DNA of 50,777 nucleotides from Desulfocapsa sp. (GTDB lineage: Bacteria > Desulfobacterota > Desulfobulbia > Desulfobulbales > Desulfocapsaceae). The first letter of the stretch is position 1. Each line of letters begins with the position of its first letter. The stretch lies in contig JANTGG010000007.1 in assembly GCA_024763035.1 (NCBI GenBank), forward strand, positions 1-50,777. The letters are read 5' to 3'. The notes beneath the pieces were generated by a model. The model had not been told where the DNA came from, ran no database searches, and saw only the letters and a program-made list of their open reading frames with translations. Made by a program: the position numbers and the translations under genes. Below, piece by piece: positions 28,735-37,031 of this stretch.

Positions 28735-29508
28735 TCAGTTTCCTGTGCTTTGAATAAAATTTTCCACACGCTGCAGATCTTCCGCCGTATCTACCTCTAT
28801 GGAATCATGGTCTGTCAACACCACTTTGATTCGATATCCGTATTCCAGCACCCGCAGCTGTTCGAGTTTCTCAAAACGTTCCCATTCCCCCTCAGGCAGA
28901 GCCACGAAGGTGAGCAGAAATCCTTTCCGATAGGCATAAAATCCAAGATGTTTGTAATACGTAGGACTGTCCTTCTCTTCAGGATTTCGCTGAAAGGGAA
29001 CAGGAGCCCTTGAAAAATAGAGGGCATTCATTTCATGGTCAAAAACCGTCTTCACATGATTGGGATCGTGGATTTCTTCGGGTCGAATAATCTTATAGAT
29101 AAGAGTGGACATGGGAAGAGATGGATCCTCGATAAGAGGTCCTGCCACCTGTTCAATCACCTCCGGATCAAAAAGGGGTTGATCTCCCTGAATATTCACC
29201 ACCACATCATGCTCTGAGATTTCAAGCAGTTCCGCTGCTTCTGCCAGACGATCCGAACCGGACACATGATCGTCCCGGGTAATCACATACTCACCGCCAA
29301 AGGATTCCACACAATCAGCAATCCGCTTATCATCGGTTGCCACCACAACCCTGCTGAGCAGCTGCACCGCTTTTGCCCGTTCAACCACATGCTGTATCAT
29401 GGGCTTCCCGTTGATGAGAGCCAATGGTTTGCCCTCAAATCGATTGGAATGGTACCGGGCTGGGATAATCGCCACCACTTTCACATTCTGTATTTTTTCT
29501 GTTTCCAT
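28735..29508 (-). CDS. kdsB: 3-deoxy-manno-octulosonate cytidylyltransferase
   Basis: The enzyme activates Kdo as CMP-Kdo for the lipopolysaccharide inner core, so the organism has an LPS outer membrane. The 257 residues include the nucleotidyl motif VVAIIPARYHSNRFEGKPL, ATDDKRIADCVESFGGE, NIQGDQPLFDPEVI and YKHLGFYAYRKGFL. The ATG at 29508 gives about nine residues more than most KdsB proteins, and no ribosome site is evident. It is the first gene of a likely kdsB-mdh-CofD operon and is divergent from rsmJ across 70 bases. Confidence 0.95.
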   Translation of the reverse strand: METEKIQNVKVVAIIPARYHSNRFEGKPLALINGKPMIQHVVERAKAVQLLSRVVVATDDKRIADCVESFGGEYVITRDDHVSGSDRLAEAAELLEISEHDVVVNIQGDQPLFDPEVIEQVAGPLIEDPSLPMSTLIYKIIRPEEIHDPNHVKTVFDHEMNALYFSRAPVPFQRNPEEKDSPTYYKHLGFYAYRKGFLLTFVALPEGEWERFEKLEQLRVLEYGYRIKVVLTDHDSIEVDTAEDLQRVENFIQSTGN

Positions 29509-29578
29509 CTGCGTCGTTTGCTATATGATAGTTGCTGCCTGTCCATGAACCATTCATCTTTCACAGCAAGCACTGAAA

Positions 29579-30382
29579 ATGACCGAACAGCCGTTACTCC
29601 CTTCCGACCTTCCGCCCCTTAGGGTTACAAGCTGCGGAGACAATCCCAAGCTGAGACAAAAAGCTGCTGAGCTCGCTGAAAGACTGCAGGTAAAAACTGT
29701 TTCTGCTGCAGATATTCCACTCCCCAGTCTGCTCCTCATATATACGGAAAAAGGACTGCAAATTCAACTGAAAGAAAAAAAAATCGACGGGATGCTCACA
29801 GTTGATTTTCTGTCAGGCGCACAAACCTATCGCCGTCTGCACGGAGGAGGGATCAAACAAGCCCTTGCAAAAGCAGTGGGCGTAAAACCGGGAATCAGAC
29901 CCTCTGTTTTCGATGCAACAGCAGGTCTGGGCGGCGATGCTTTTTGTCTTGCCTGCCTGGGGTGCAGGGTAATAATGAATGAACGTTCGCCAATCCTTTT
30001 CGTCCTGCTCGAAGACGGATTGCAGAGAGCTTATGACAATCCGGAATTAAATATCCTGCTCGCAGACAGACTGACCCTGCAGACGGGAGACAGCCGCAGC
30101 ATACTTACGGCATCACACAGCGGAACAGACACAATTTATATGGACCCCATGTATCCGCACCGGCAGAAATCCGCATTAAACAAACAGCAGATGCGAATCA
30201 TCCGCATCCTGGTTGGAGATGATATGGATGCAGAGGAACTCCTGCAAACCAGTCTGCAAAAGGCAGGAAAACGGGTTGTGGTAAAACGCCCCAAGGGTGC
30301 AGAACATCTCAGCAACCTGTCTCCCAGTCACTGCATCACAATGAAAAACAGCCGCTATGATGTCTATATGATCAATCGCTGA
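29579..30382 (+). CDS. rsmJ: 16S rRNA guanine-N2 methyltransferase RsmJ (DUF548)
   Basis: RsmJ methylates G1516 (E. coli numbering) of 16S rRNA. The 267-residue protein has the family's pattern: VDFLSGAQTYRRLHGGG, then the SAM-binding VFDATAGLGGDAFCLACLG, NERSPILFVLLEDGLQRA and DTIYMDPMYPHRQKSAL, whose DPMYP is the methyltransferase NPPY equivalent. It has a short Cys-containing SAM loop but nothing missing. No Shine-Dalgarno is visible before the ATG. It converges on the toxin gene, and the stretch after its stop holds the attC-like element. Confidence 0.92.
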   Translation: MTEQPLLPSDLPPLRVTSCGDNPKLRQKAAELAERLQVKTVSAADIPLPSLLLIYTEKGLQIQLKEKKIDGMLTVDFLSGAQTYRRLHGGGIKQALAKAVGVKPGIRPSVFDATAGLGGDAFCLACLGCRVIMNERSPILFVLLEDGLQRAYDNPELNILLADRLTLQTGDSRSILTASHSGTDTIYMDPMYPHRQKSALNKQQMRIIRILVGDDMDAEELLQTSLQKAGKRVVVKRPKGAEHLSNLSPSHCITMKNSRYDVYMINR

Positions 30383-30423
30383 GACAAAACATCTTGTTCC
30401 CAAAAATCAACTGGTAATGGCAA

Positions 30424-30537
30424 AGTTAACCCGCCCACCAACGGGCAAGCTGCCAACTTTGAGCGTGGCTATATTTTTGGGTTAATTACGAAAAAAACGC
30501 GCGTGCCCGCGGGTCGACGCTAAACGCATTGTTAGCC
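30424..30537 (-). repeat. attC-like recombination site (114 bases)
   Basis: On the minus strand the left core GGCTAAC is followed by AATGCGTTTAGC, which resembles the common attC start TAACAATGCGTTYAAGC. Inside, plus-strand ACCCGC (30429-30434) pairs with GCGGGT (30509-30514), and GGGCA (30443-30447) pairs with TGCCC (30504-30508), leaving unpaired bases on the arms as attC sites do. A separate AAAGTT/AACTTT repeat (30422-30427, 30455-30460) could form an alternative hairpin. A classical L-box pair is not evident, so a non-integron structured repeat remains possible. Confidence 0.42.
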
Positions 30538-30574
30538 ACTTTTTCCTTTAGATATCAACTAATTCCAGTGACCT

Positions 30575-30919
30575 TCACAGCTCAAGAACTAACCGAACTC
30601 CGTCGTCAATCTTTGCCATAACTGAACGAGGTAAGGTGTTAATTTTTTCAGTTAAGAATGATTTGTCAATGGTAATTAATTGCGAAACATTGACAACGCT
30701 TTCTTTTGGCAGTTTTGATTTTTTTGTTGAAAGTAAGATATTACCAGGGGCAGCCGACAACCTGCTATTTGAGGTTATGACAGCTGCAATTACTGTGTTA
30801 ATTTTACTTATATTAAAATCATTAGACTGAATGATGAGCAATGGTCTTTTATAGCCTGGTCCAGACCTTACAGGATCGGGCAGCTCAGCCCACCAAATTT
30901 GTCCACGCTTGATTACCAT
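30575..30919 (-). CDS. MazF/PemK-type endoribonuclease toxin
   Basis: The 114-residue protein is a type II toxin of the MazF/PemK/CcdB fold: RGQIWWAELPDP at the N-terminus, GYKRPLLIIQSNDFN with the catalytic-region Arg, VIAAVITSN, and a C-terminal IDKSFLTEKI segment. Family members cut single-stranded RNA at short sequences and arrest growth. Its ATG overlaps the end of the antitoxin gene by seven bases, the usual order antitoxin then toxin. It appears intact and full length. Confidence 0.9.
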   Translation of the reverse strand: MVIKRGQIWWAELPDPVRSGPGYKRPLLIIQSNDFNISKINTVIAAVITSNSRLSAAPGNILLSTKKSKLPKESVVNVSQLITIDKSFLTEKINTLPRSVMAKIDDGVRLVLEL

Positions 30920-31149
30920 TCTTCTTTCTCTAGTGAGCTAAATTGCAATGATGATATTGTTGAATTTAGCTCAGCTGGTTGGCTAGAGTAAACCTCATTG
31001 AGTTGTTTAGTTATGTGTTCGGTAGAATGTGTTTCAAGAAATTGAGCTACAGCTTGGGCGTACAAATTACTGCGTGACAGTCCATGACTTCTGGCATATT
31101 GATCTGCAGATTTAAATAGTTTATCTGGTATTGATATTGCTGTTTTCAT
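30913..31149 (-). CDS. Ribbon-helix-helix-type antitoxin (MazE/PemI-like)
   Basis: The 78-residue protein from the ATG at 31149 (MKTAISIPDKLF) has the N-terminal beta strand and two helices of a MetJ/Arc-like DNA-binding domain (KTAISIPDKLFKSADQYARSHGLS), then a C-terminal tail that would wrap the toxin. Such antitoxins repress their own promoter. A TTG two codons upstream is an alternative start. A purine-rich GAAAGAGAG precedes the ATG. It is coupled to the toxin gene by overlap. Confidence 0.85.
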   Translation of the reverse strand: MKTAISIPDKLFKSADQYARSHGLSRSNLYAQAVAQFLETHSTEHITKQLNEVYSSQPAELNSTISSLQFSSLEKEEW

Positions 31150-31209
31150 GTGCAAACTCTCTTTCAGTTTTCTTGTGTATTATATCACCTTGCACCTCCT
31201 CCGCACATA

Positions 31210-31238
31210 AGTATAACCACAGTAATACCGTTTGTCAA
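31210..31238 (-). promoter_or_regulatory. Consensus sigma70 promoter of the toxin-antitoxin pair
   Basis: On the minus strand TTGACA (31238-31233) and TATACT (31215-31210) are exactly 17 bases apart, the best promoter in the window. A second extended -10, TGATATAAT, ends at 31179, nearer the antitoxin. A private promoter is expected of a toxin-antitoxin cassette. Confidence 0.75.
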
Positions 31239-31256
31239 TTTGTATTTCCAGAAGGG

Positions 31257-32306
31257 CTAAGGGCTAACAAAGAGGTTCTTATCCATAGCTTTCTCCCTTG
31301 CTGCCTCTTTTGTAATTTTCCCCTGCTCCAATAACTCCTGCAGATGCTGATCCATGGTTTGCATCCCCTGGCTTCGCCCCGTCTGTATCAATGATCCCAC
31401 CTGGGTAATTTTCCCATCCCGAATAATACCTGCAAGAGCCGAAGAACCGATCAACACTTCAATGGCGGCACAGCGCCCCCTGCCATCCCGTGTTTTTAAG
31501 AGCTGCTGGGCAACAACAGCCTTTAACGACTCCGAGAGCATGGTTCTGGTCTGTGCCTGCTGATCTGCAGGAAAGGCGTTGATAATCCGATCAATGGTCT
31601 TAGCCGCACTGTTGGTATGCAACGTGCCAAAGACAAGAATACCCAGTTCCGCACAGGTGAGTGCCAGTGAGATTGTTTCCAGATCCCGCATTTCACCCAC
31701 CAGAATCACATCCGGATCTTCACGGTTGGCAACCATCAACGCCTTTTCAAAACTTTCCACATGTGTCCCCACTTCCCGCTGGGAGAAGATACATTTTTTA
31801 TTCGGGTGCACAAATTCCAGCGGATCTTCAATGGTGATGATATGTTTAGGATGGCTATCATTGATCATATCAATGATAGCTGCCATGGTGGTGGACTTTC
31901 CACTTCCTGTGGGCCCGGTGACCAGTACCAGCCCCCTCTCATAATCGGCAATTTCCTTCACCACATCGGGCATGCCGAGTTCATCGAGGGTGAGAATTTT
32001 GGTTGGAATAATCCGAAAAACTGCTCCGATTCCCCGTTGCTGATAAAGAAAATTACAGCGAAACCGTCCAACGCCTTCAAGCTCGTACGCCTTATCCAGA
32101 TCTTTATTCTTTTTAAGATCATTTTGCTGCGACTCATCGAGAATCTCATAAAGGATCTGTTTGTTGGTCTCTGCAGTAAGAACCGGGGCATCAAGGGGAA
32201 CAAGCTCTCCGCGTAAACGTAAAAGGGGCGGAAAACCGACAACCATGTGCAGATCACTGGCCCCGTGCTTTTCCATCTGTCTAAAAAAGTCATCAATCTG
32301 AGCCAT
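31257..32306 (-). CDS. pilT: Type IV pilus retraction ATPase PilT
   Basis: PilT is a hexameric cytoplasmic ATPase that powers pilus retraction. The 349 residues show Walker A GPTGSGKST (131-139), the Asp box ITIEDPLEFVH, Walker B VILVGEMRDLETI and the His box GTLHTNSAAKT with His230. The C-terminal part carries the family's LLKTRDGRGRCAAIEVL-like segment and SRQGMQTMDQHL. The stop codon lies within GTTAGCCCTTAG, the proposed border of the toxin-antitoxin cassette, so the last two residues (SP) may come from the insertion. It starts three bases after the stop of the second ATPase gene. Confidence 0.95.
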   Translation of the reverse strand: MAQIDDFFRQMEKHGASDLHMVVGFPPLLRLRGELVPLDAPVLTAETNKQILYEILDESQQNDLKKNKDLDKAYELEGVGRFRCNFLYQQRGIGAVFRIIPTKILTLDELGMPDVVKEIADYERGLVLVTGPTGSGKSTTMAAIIDMINDSHPKHIITIEDPLEFVHPNKKCIFSQREVGTHVESFEKALMVANREDPDVILVGEMRDLETISLALTCAELGILVFGTLHTNSAAKTIDRIINAFPADQQAQTRTMLSESLKAVVAQQLLKTRDGRGRCAAIEVLIGSSALAGIIRDGKITQVGSLIQTGRSQGMQTMDQHLQELLEQGKITKEAAREKAMDKNLFVSP

Positions 32307-32309
32307 AGC

Positions 32310-33401
32310 CTACTCCTCCTCTTCCTCAGGCTGCTTTGTTTCCTCTGGAGCCATAAACCGCCTGAGAAGAGCCTTATTTTCCACATTGGCAAGTGCTGCC
32401 TGGAGAGTTATTTTCCCCTGCTCCAGGAGCTCCACGATGGATTCATCCATAAGGCACATGCCCTGTTTTTTCCCCATCTGCATGGTGGACTGAATCTGAT
32501 AGGTCTTAGCGTCACGAATAAGATTGGCAATGGAGAGATTGCCGATCAGAATTTCCAGTGCCAGAACCATGGATTTCGAATCAGCAGCCGGAATCAGACG
32601 CTGGGTGATAACCGCCTTTAATGACTCACTGAGCATGGCACGCACCTGATTCTGCTCTCCCGGCGGATAGGAATCAATAATCCTGTCTATTGTTTTCGCC
32701 GCATTTGAAGTGGAAAGGGTGCCGATAACAAGGTGACCGGTTTCAGAAGCCGAAATGGCAAGGGAGATGGTATCCAGATCCCGTAGCTCACCAATCATAA
32801 TCACATCAGGATCCTGGCGTAGCGCTCCTTTAAGGGCATTGTGGTAAGAGAGAGTGTTTTTCCCAAGTTCCCGCTGGTTCACCACCCCGTTTTTCAGGGG
32901 ATGTATAAATTCAATGGGATCTTCCACCGTGAGGATATGATGGGACCGTTTGGAGTTGATATAATCAACCATGGCGGCAAGGGTTGTGGTCTTTCCATGT
33001 CCCGTTGCCCCGGTAACCAGAATAATCCCCTGGTGATTTTCCAGGATAGGTTCTATCACCGCCGGCATCCCGAGCTGCTCAAGAGTTGGGATCTCTTTTG
33101 GAACAATGCGGAACGCACCGCTAAGCCCCCTGTTATGTACCATAACACTCCCGCGAAACCGGGCTGTACCTTCCAGTTCATAAGCAAAATCAAGCTGCTT
33201 ATCAACATGCAGCTTTTCCTGCTGGGCAGTAGTTAATAATTCCGAAATAACCTTTACTGTGTGGGCATCTGTAAGCACCTGACTTTTCAGACGTGCCAGT
33301 TTCCCCAGACGACGCACCATAAACGGTTCACCCGGCACCACGTGCACATCTGAAGCCTGCATTTCCACTGCTGCTTGAAAAACTTTATCGAGTAATGGCA
33401 T
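32310..33401 (-). CDS. PilT/PilU-like ATPase paralogue with altered His box
   Basis: The 363-residue PilT-family ATPase aligns with its neighbour over the whole length. Walker A is GATGHGKTT (131-139), the Asp box ITVEDPIEFIH-like segment and Walker B VIMIGELRDLDTI are kept. The His box reads GTLSTSNAAKT, with Ser230 where PilT has His. It ends in an acidic tail (PEEEEE). It may be an accessory retraction ATPase like PilU or a regulator of PilT. Gap to pilT is three bases and to the preceding small gene 21 bases. Confidence 0.92.
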   Translation of the reverse strand: MPLLDKVFQAAVEMQASDVHVVPGEPFMVRRLGKLARLKSQVLTDAHTVKVISELLTTAQQEKLHVDKQLDFAYELEGTARFRGSVMVHNRGLSGAFRIVPKEIPTLEQLGMPAVIEPILENHQGIILVTGATGHGKTTTLAAMVDYINSKRSHHILTVEDPIEFIHPLKNGVVNQRELGKNTLSYHNALKGALRQDPDVIMIGELRDLDTISLAISASETGHLVIGTLSTSNAAKTIDRIIDSYPPGEQNQVRAMLSESLKAVITQRLIPAADSKSMVLALEILIGNLSIANLIRDAKTYQIQSTMQMGKKQGMCLMDESIVELLEQGKITLQAALANVENKALLRRFMAPEETKQPEEEEE

Positions 33402-33422
33402 GGGATTAATTTTCCAGTAAGA

Positions 33423-33659
33423 TTATAAAGCCTTATCGGCAGGAAGAATCACTTCGATGTTTCGTACGTGTACATTGATAAACTCCCCTTCAACTATCCC
33501 GTCACCACCAGGTGTGCTGACCTTTGCCGAGGTAACCACAATAAACCCCTTTGCACCATTCATAAAATCAGTCAAACGTGCCCCTGGAAGCAGATCAATC
33601 TCACCTTCCACCCTGAAATCCCTGGTCAAGATGATAACTTTCGTTTTATTACTGTCCAT
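33423..33659 (-). CDS. Small conserved protein of unknown function (DUF6812-like)
   Basis: The 78-residue protein has no signal or membrane segment and reads like an all-beta, OB- or SH3-like fold (VIILTRDFRVEGEIDLLPG, then FINVHVRNIEVILPA). AGGAGGAG just before the ATG is a very strong ribosome site, so it is probably well expressed. It heads a tight set with the two PilT-family genes. I believe it resembles DUF6812 but cannot confirm this. A link to pilus function is inferred from position only. Confidence 0.75.
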   Translation of the reverse strand: MDSNKTKVIILTRDFRVEGEIDLLPGARLTDFMNGAKGFIVVTSAKVSTPGGDGIVEGEFINVHVRNIEVILPADKAL

Positions 33660-33720
33660 ACATTCTCCTCCTGAATACCTGTATGATTACAACCTGAACA
33701 TTAAGGCATGTCCCATAATA

Positions 33721-36700
33721 TTATTCAGCAAATGCCTGACGTACTGCCTTTGCCAACTGATCCAGAGAATACGGTTTTTTGATAAAAGCAGATGCCCCCA
33801 GCTTCAATGTTTTCTTCACATCAACACTCTCGGAGAAACCACTGACCACGATCGCCTTCTGCCTCGGATTGAGCAGCAAAATAGCATCATAGGTCTGTAA
33901 ACCACTGATCCCCGGTTCCATCAGCATATCTATCAGCAAAAGATCCACCGGTGTCTTTCGTACATATTCAATGGCCTCTTCCCCCGAAGAAACGGAAGAC
34001 ACCCTGTACCCCAATCCGTTCAGCATCTGTTCCGCCACATCACGCAGGATCTCCTCATCATCAACTATCAGGATATGCTCACCATTCCCCCTTAGACTCT
34101 CCACATCTTCCACAGTCTCAACTATATATGGTTCGGCATCTTCATTTACCGGAAAGTAGAGTTGAAAACATGTTCCCCTGTCACTGCTTTCCACAAGGAT
34201 TTTTCCATCATGATCTTCCACCGTGTTCCAGACAACTGCCAGACCAAGTCCTGTCCCACTGAGCCCCATAACCTTTTTGGTATAAAAGGGTTCAAAGATA
34301 TGCTCAAGATTTTCTGCCGGAATCCCGGTACCCGTATCGGAAACAGAAAGCATAACATACTCAATTTCCTTCAGCCCCTTTTCAAAAGCCAGTTGAGAAC
34401 CGGGAACAACAACAGATGTGCTGACTGTTATCTCCCCTTTTTTTTCTATCGCCTCCGTTCCGTTAGTCACCAGGTTCATCAGGCATTTTTTAATATGAAT
34501 CGGAGAACAGGAAATATCGGGCAGGTTTGCAGCAAGCTGTGACGATACTGTTACAAAAGGATAAAGACTTGCCAGCTTATGATATTCAGGAGAATCCAGA
34601 TACTCGCTGACAAGTGTATTCACACAGGTACTCACCCTGCTGCTTGCAACACCGCGGGCAACGGTTAAGAGATCCGCCACCACCGCCGCCGCCCGTTCTC
34701 CGGATTTCCTTATTGCCTCTATTGGTCGACGCAGTTCGCTCTCTTCGGGAATCTGCATGAGCAACAATTCGGGGTAACCTGTAATTCCGGTAAGGATATT
34801 ATTCAGATCGTGGGCAACTCCGCCTGCCATTAATCCGATGGCTTCCATCTTCTGCGCCCGAGCCAGCTGTGCCTCCACGATATTCTTTTCTTCCTCCAGC
34901 TGCTTCTCGGTAGTTATGTCGTCATACACGGCAACCACTTCACCCGACGGAAGTTTATACACCTTATTTTCGCGCCAGCTCTGCAATTTATCATCTTTAT
35001 AAAAAGACAATGGATGCTGCATTGCTTCGCCGCTTTTCCATACCTGCCGGAAAATACGCAGAAGGCCAAACTCCTCCACGCCGGGGAATACTTCCGTTAC
35101 TCTTTTACCAAGCACATCTTCCAGACGGATTTTATCCATCAGCAAGCCGGCTCTGTTCATATCGGTAAAGATAAAATCCTCACCATCATCCACAGCTTCA
35201 TAAACAGCCACACCGTCACTTGAATGATCAAACAGCTGTCGATAAAAAGAGGCATTGATTCTTTCCATCGCCTGGGCAAGCCGCAGATCACCCAGATCCT
35301 GATCAATGGCATAAATGATGGTGTCGCTCTGACCGCCGCTGGTCATCACATAATTGGAATAGACGAGCACCTCACTGCCATCCCCGGTGTGCCGCGTGAA
35401 CTCCCCTGCCGGAATTTGAGTGCCGTCTGCAAACCACTCCTGCATGGCAGTAATGCTTGTCTGCTGCATGGATTCCGGGATGATCAACTCTTCAAGGGTT
35501 CTGCCCTTCGCCTCTTCTGCAGTATATCCATAAAGATTTTCACTGGCCTTATTCCAGAAAACAACCCTGCGTTTTCTGTCATAGCCCTGAACCGCAATTG
35601 TGGGCAAATCACGTACAAGATTTCGAAATCTGGACTCACTTTCGCTAAGTGCTGCTGTTCGCTCCTCGACTTTCTTCTCCATATTTTCAAGAAGATCCTC
35701 GAGATTGGAAGCCGCAGTATTCATAATCATCGCCAGCTCACCCAGTTCGTCCCCGCTTACAACTTCCGTCCGCCTGCTCCAGTTCCCCTTGTGGAAATCT
35801 TCGGCAAGGGCTGCGAGGTTACGGATCTTTCTGGTAATGGCGTTGTTCAGCAGAGAAACAACAAAGAGCATGGCAAGAATCCCCACAAATGAAATACTCA
35901 GTATAATCAGACGCGAAACGCGATACACTTCTTCAATTTTTTCCTGGGCCCGGACAACCTCCTGCTCGGCTGAACTGATAAGTTTTTCAGAAATTGGCGT
36001 GACAGTCTGTTCCTGAAGAACAAAATCATTTGAGATACCTGACAGTTGACGATCAATCGACAACAACTCCGCGCTAAGATTCCTGAATGTCTCAAACAGC
36101 CCGGCGACCCGTGCCTTCGTTTCAGGGGATAGATTTTTCTCCTGCCGCACAAGGGGTTCCATCTCGCTGATGGTATTCAGGGCCGACTGCATCATCGGCC
36201 GCTTTCGATAAATCAGATAACTTTTATACAATGAAACCATCGTAGCATGCTTATGCATCAGGGGATGAATTCCCCTAAGTTCATTACGCAGCTCTTCGGC
36301 GGTAGTATGGAGACGGGGTTCAATGCCACGCTCGGGGGCGGAACGCCTGGTTATAAGCTGCACAAATTCGATGGAAATATCGGCAAAACGTTTTGCCGAT
36401 GAGAGGTAGACGGATATATCAACCCGGCTGATGGCTGAGCTGCCGGTAAAGAGGGGATTGGAAATATTTTTCCTTAACTCCCTGCCCGTGGAAATGACTT
36501 TGGCAATCTCTCGCACAGAAGGCTGTGCGTACTGTTCATGTGCCTTTAACAATCCAATGTTCTGGTAGTGTATCAAAAAATCATTGAGCATATGGCGTGA
36601 TTTTTCTGTACCACAATCCATGGAAAGAACCTGCTGCCCGATGATCGTACTCAGCCGGATATCATCCTGAGCCCGGTTGATGTAGAAGAAAGAACAGTAG

Positions 36701-36804
36701 GATGTAACACCTGTCAGCAGCATCAGAAAGATAAGCATGGAAAAAGAAACACCTATTTTTCTGCTGATCCCCAGCTGATTCCAGCTGAATAGTTTTCTTT
36801 CCAT
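33721..36804 (-). CDS. Hybrid histidine kinase: periplasmic helical sensor, HAMP, two PAS, kinase, receiver
   Basis: From the ATG at 36804 the protein has 1027 residues. TM1 (about 17-42) and TM2 (about 320-345) enclose a roughly 280-residue, mostly helical periplasmic sensor. A HAMP domain, PAS (SESRFRNLVRDLPTIAV...NLYGYTAEEAKGRTLEEL) and a second PAS (LFDHSSDGVAVYEAV) follow, then the NtrB-like phosphoacceptor GGVAHDLNNILTG, an ATPase domain with SDTGTGIPAENLEHIFEPFYTKK, and a C-terminal receiver with the phospho-Asp in LLLIDMLMEPG and Lys in FIKKPYS. It is catalytically complete. It follows a periplasmic ligand-binding lipoprotein on the same strand, which may be its input. An earlier in-frame start at 36885 has no support. 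Confidence 0.93.
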   Translation of the reverse strand: MERKLFSWNQLGISRKIGVSFSMLIFLMLLTGVTSYCSFFYINRAQDDIRLSTIIGQQVLSMDCGTEKSRHMLNDFLIHYQNIGLLKAHEQYAQPSVREIAKVISTGRELRKNISNPLFTGSSAISRVDISVYLSSAKRFADISIEFVQLITRRSAPERGIEPRLHTTAEELRNELRGIHPLMHKHATMVSLYKSYLIYRKRPMMQSALNTISEMEPLVRQEKNLSPETKARVAGLFETFRNLSAELLSIDRQLSGISNDFVLQEQTVTPISEKLISSAEQEVVRAQEKIEEVYRVSRLIILSISFVGILAMLFVVSLLNNAITRKIRNLAALAEDFHKGNWSRRTEVVSGDELGELAMIMNTAASNLEDLLENMEKKVEERTAALSESESRFRNLVRDLPTIAVQGYDRKRRVVFWNKASENLYGYTAEEAKGRTLEELIIPESMQQTSITAMQEWFADGTQIPAGEFTRHTGDGSEVLVYSNYVMTSGGQSDTIIYAIDQDLGDLRLAQAMERINASFYRQLFDHSSDGVAVYEAVDDGEDFIFTDMNRAGLLMDKIRLEDVLGKRVTEVFPGVEEFGLLRIFRQVWKSGEAMQHPLSFYKDDKLQSWRENKVYKLPSGEVVAVYDDITTEKQLEEEKNIVEAQLARAQKMEAIGLMAGGVAHDLNNILTGITGYPELLLMQIPEESELRRPIEAIRKSGERAAAVVADLLTVARGVASSRVSTCVNTLVSEYLDSPEYHKLASLYPFVTVSSQLAANLPDISCSPIHIKKCLMNLVTNGTEAIEKKGEITVSTSVVVPGSQLAFEKGLKEIEYVMLSVSDTGTGIPAENLEHIFEPFYTKKVMGLSGTGLGLAVVWNTVEDHDGKILVESSDRGTCFQLYFPVNEDAEPYIVETVEDVESLRGNGEHILIVDDEEILRDVAEQMLNGLGYRVSSVSSGEEAIEYVRKTPVDLLLIDMLMEPGISGLQTYDAILLLNPRQKAIVVSGFSESVDVKKTLKLGASAFIKKPYSLDQLAKAVRQAFAE

Positions 36805-37031
36805 GGCTACCACTTTTTTAGTGCCTTGTTCTGTAAAAGCTGTAATAAAAAAAACAGGTAAACAATGCCCCCGGAAAACTGACAAAGAGCATCTGCTACT
36901 ATCCGGTACTACTGTTTCAACTAAGCACTTATCCGGCGTAACCAGTAGTTTCCCAACTTGTCGGTGTCGGGTTGCCGTTTCCGGTGTATCCCCTTTCTAT
37001 AAGAGACAGCATAATGCGGGTATGTCTGTCC
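36805..37031. other. 227-base gap with unexplained repeats upstream of the hybrid kinase
   Basis: No gene is seen. On the plus strand ACTACTG (36908-36914) is matched by CAGTAGT (36943-36949); ATCCGG occurs at 36901 and 36931, and CGGTGTCGG/CCGGTGTATC variants at 36962-36990. As the leader of the kinase gene on the minus strand this could fold, but it fits no riboswitch class I know. Confidence 0.4.

Larger units (their letters stand above)
30424..31269 (-). mobile_element. Candidate solitary integron-type gene cassette carrying a toxin-antitoxin pair
   Basis: Read on the minus strand, the unit starts with G-TTAGCC (31269-31263), carries a promoter, antitoxin and toxin, then GGCTAAC (30537-30531), and ends at G-TTAACT (30430-30424). 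In an integrated cassette the first six bases complete the attC right core, so GGCTAAC should be the exact complement of GTTAGCC, and it is. No integrase or attI is in the window, so this would be a single cassette at a secondary site. The genes are AT-richer than their neighbours. The call rests on layout and short motifs only. Confidence 0.45.

Noticed and set aside
30422-30460. AAAGTT/AACTTT hairpin as the rsmJ terminator
   Set aside because: It lacks a T-run and its bases are better explained as part of the attC-like fold, though this is not settled.
36857-36990. Possible cyclic-di-GMP (GEMM) riboswitch on the plus strand
   Set aside because: ACAGGTAAAC and CGGGTTGCCG recall parts of the motif, but the required paired core is missing and no plus-strand gene follows.
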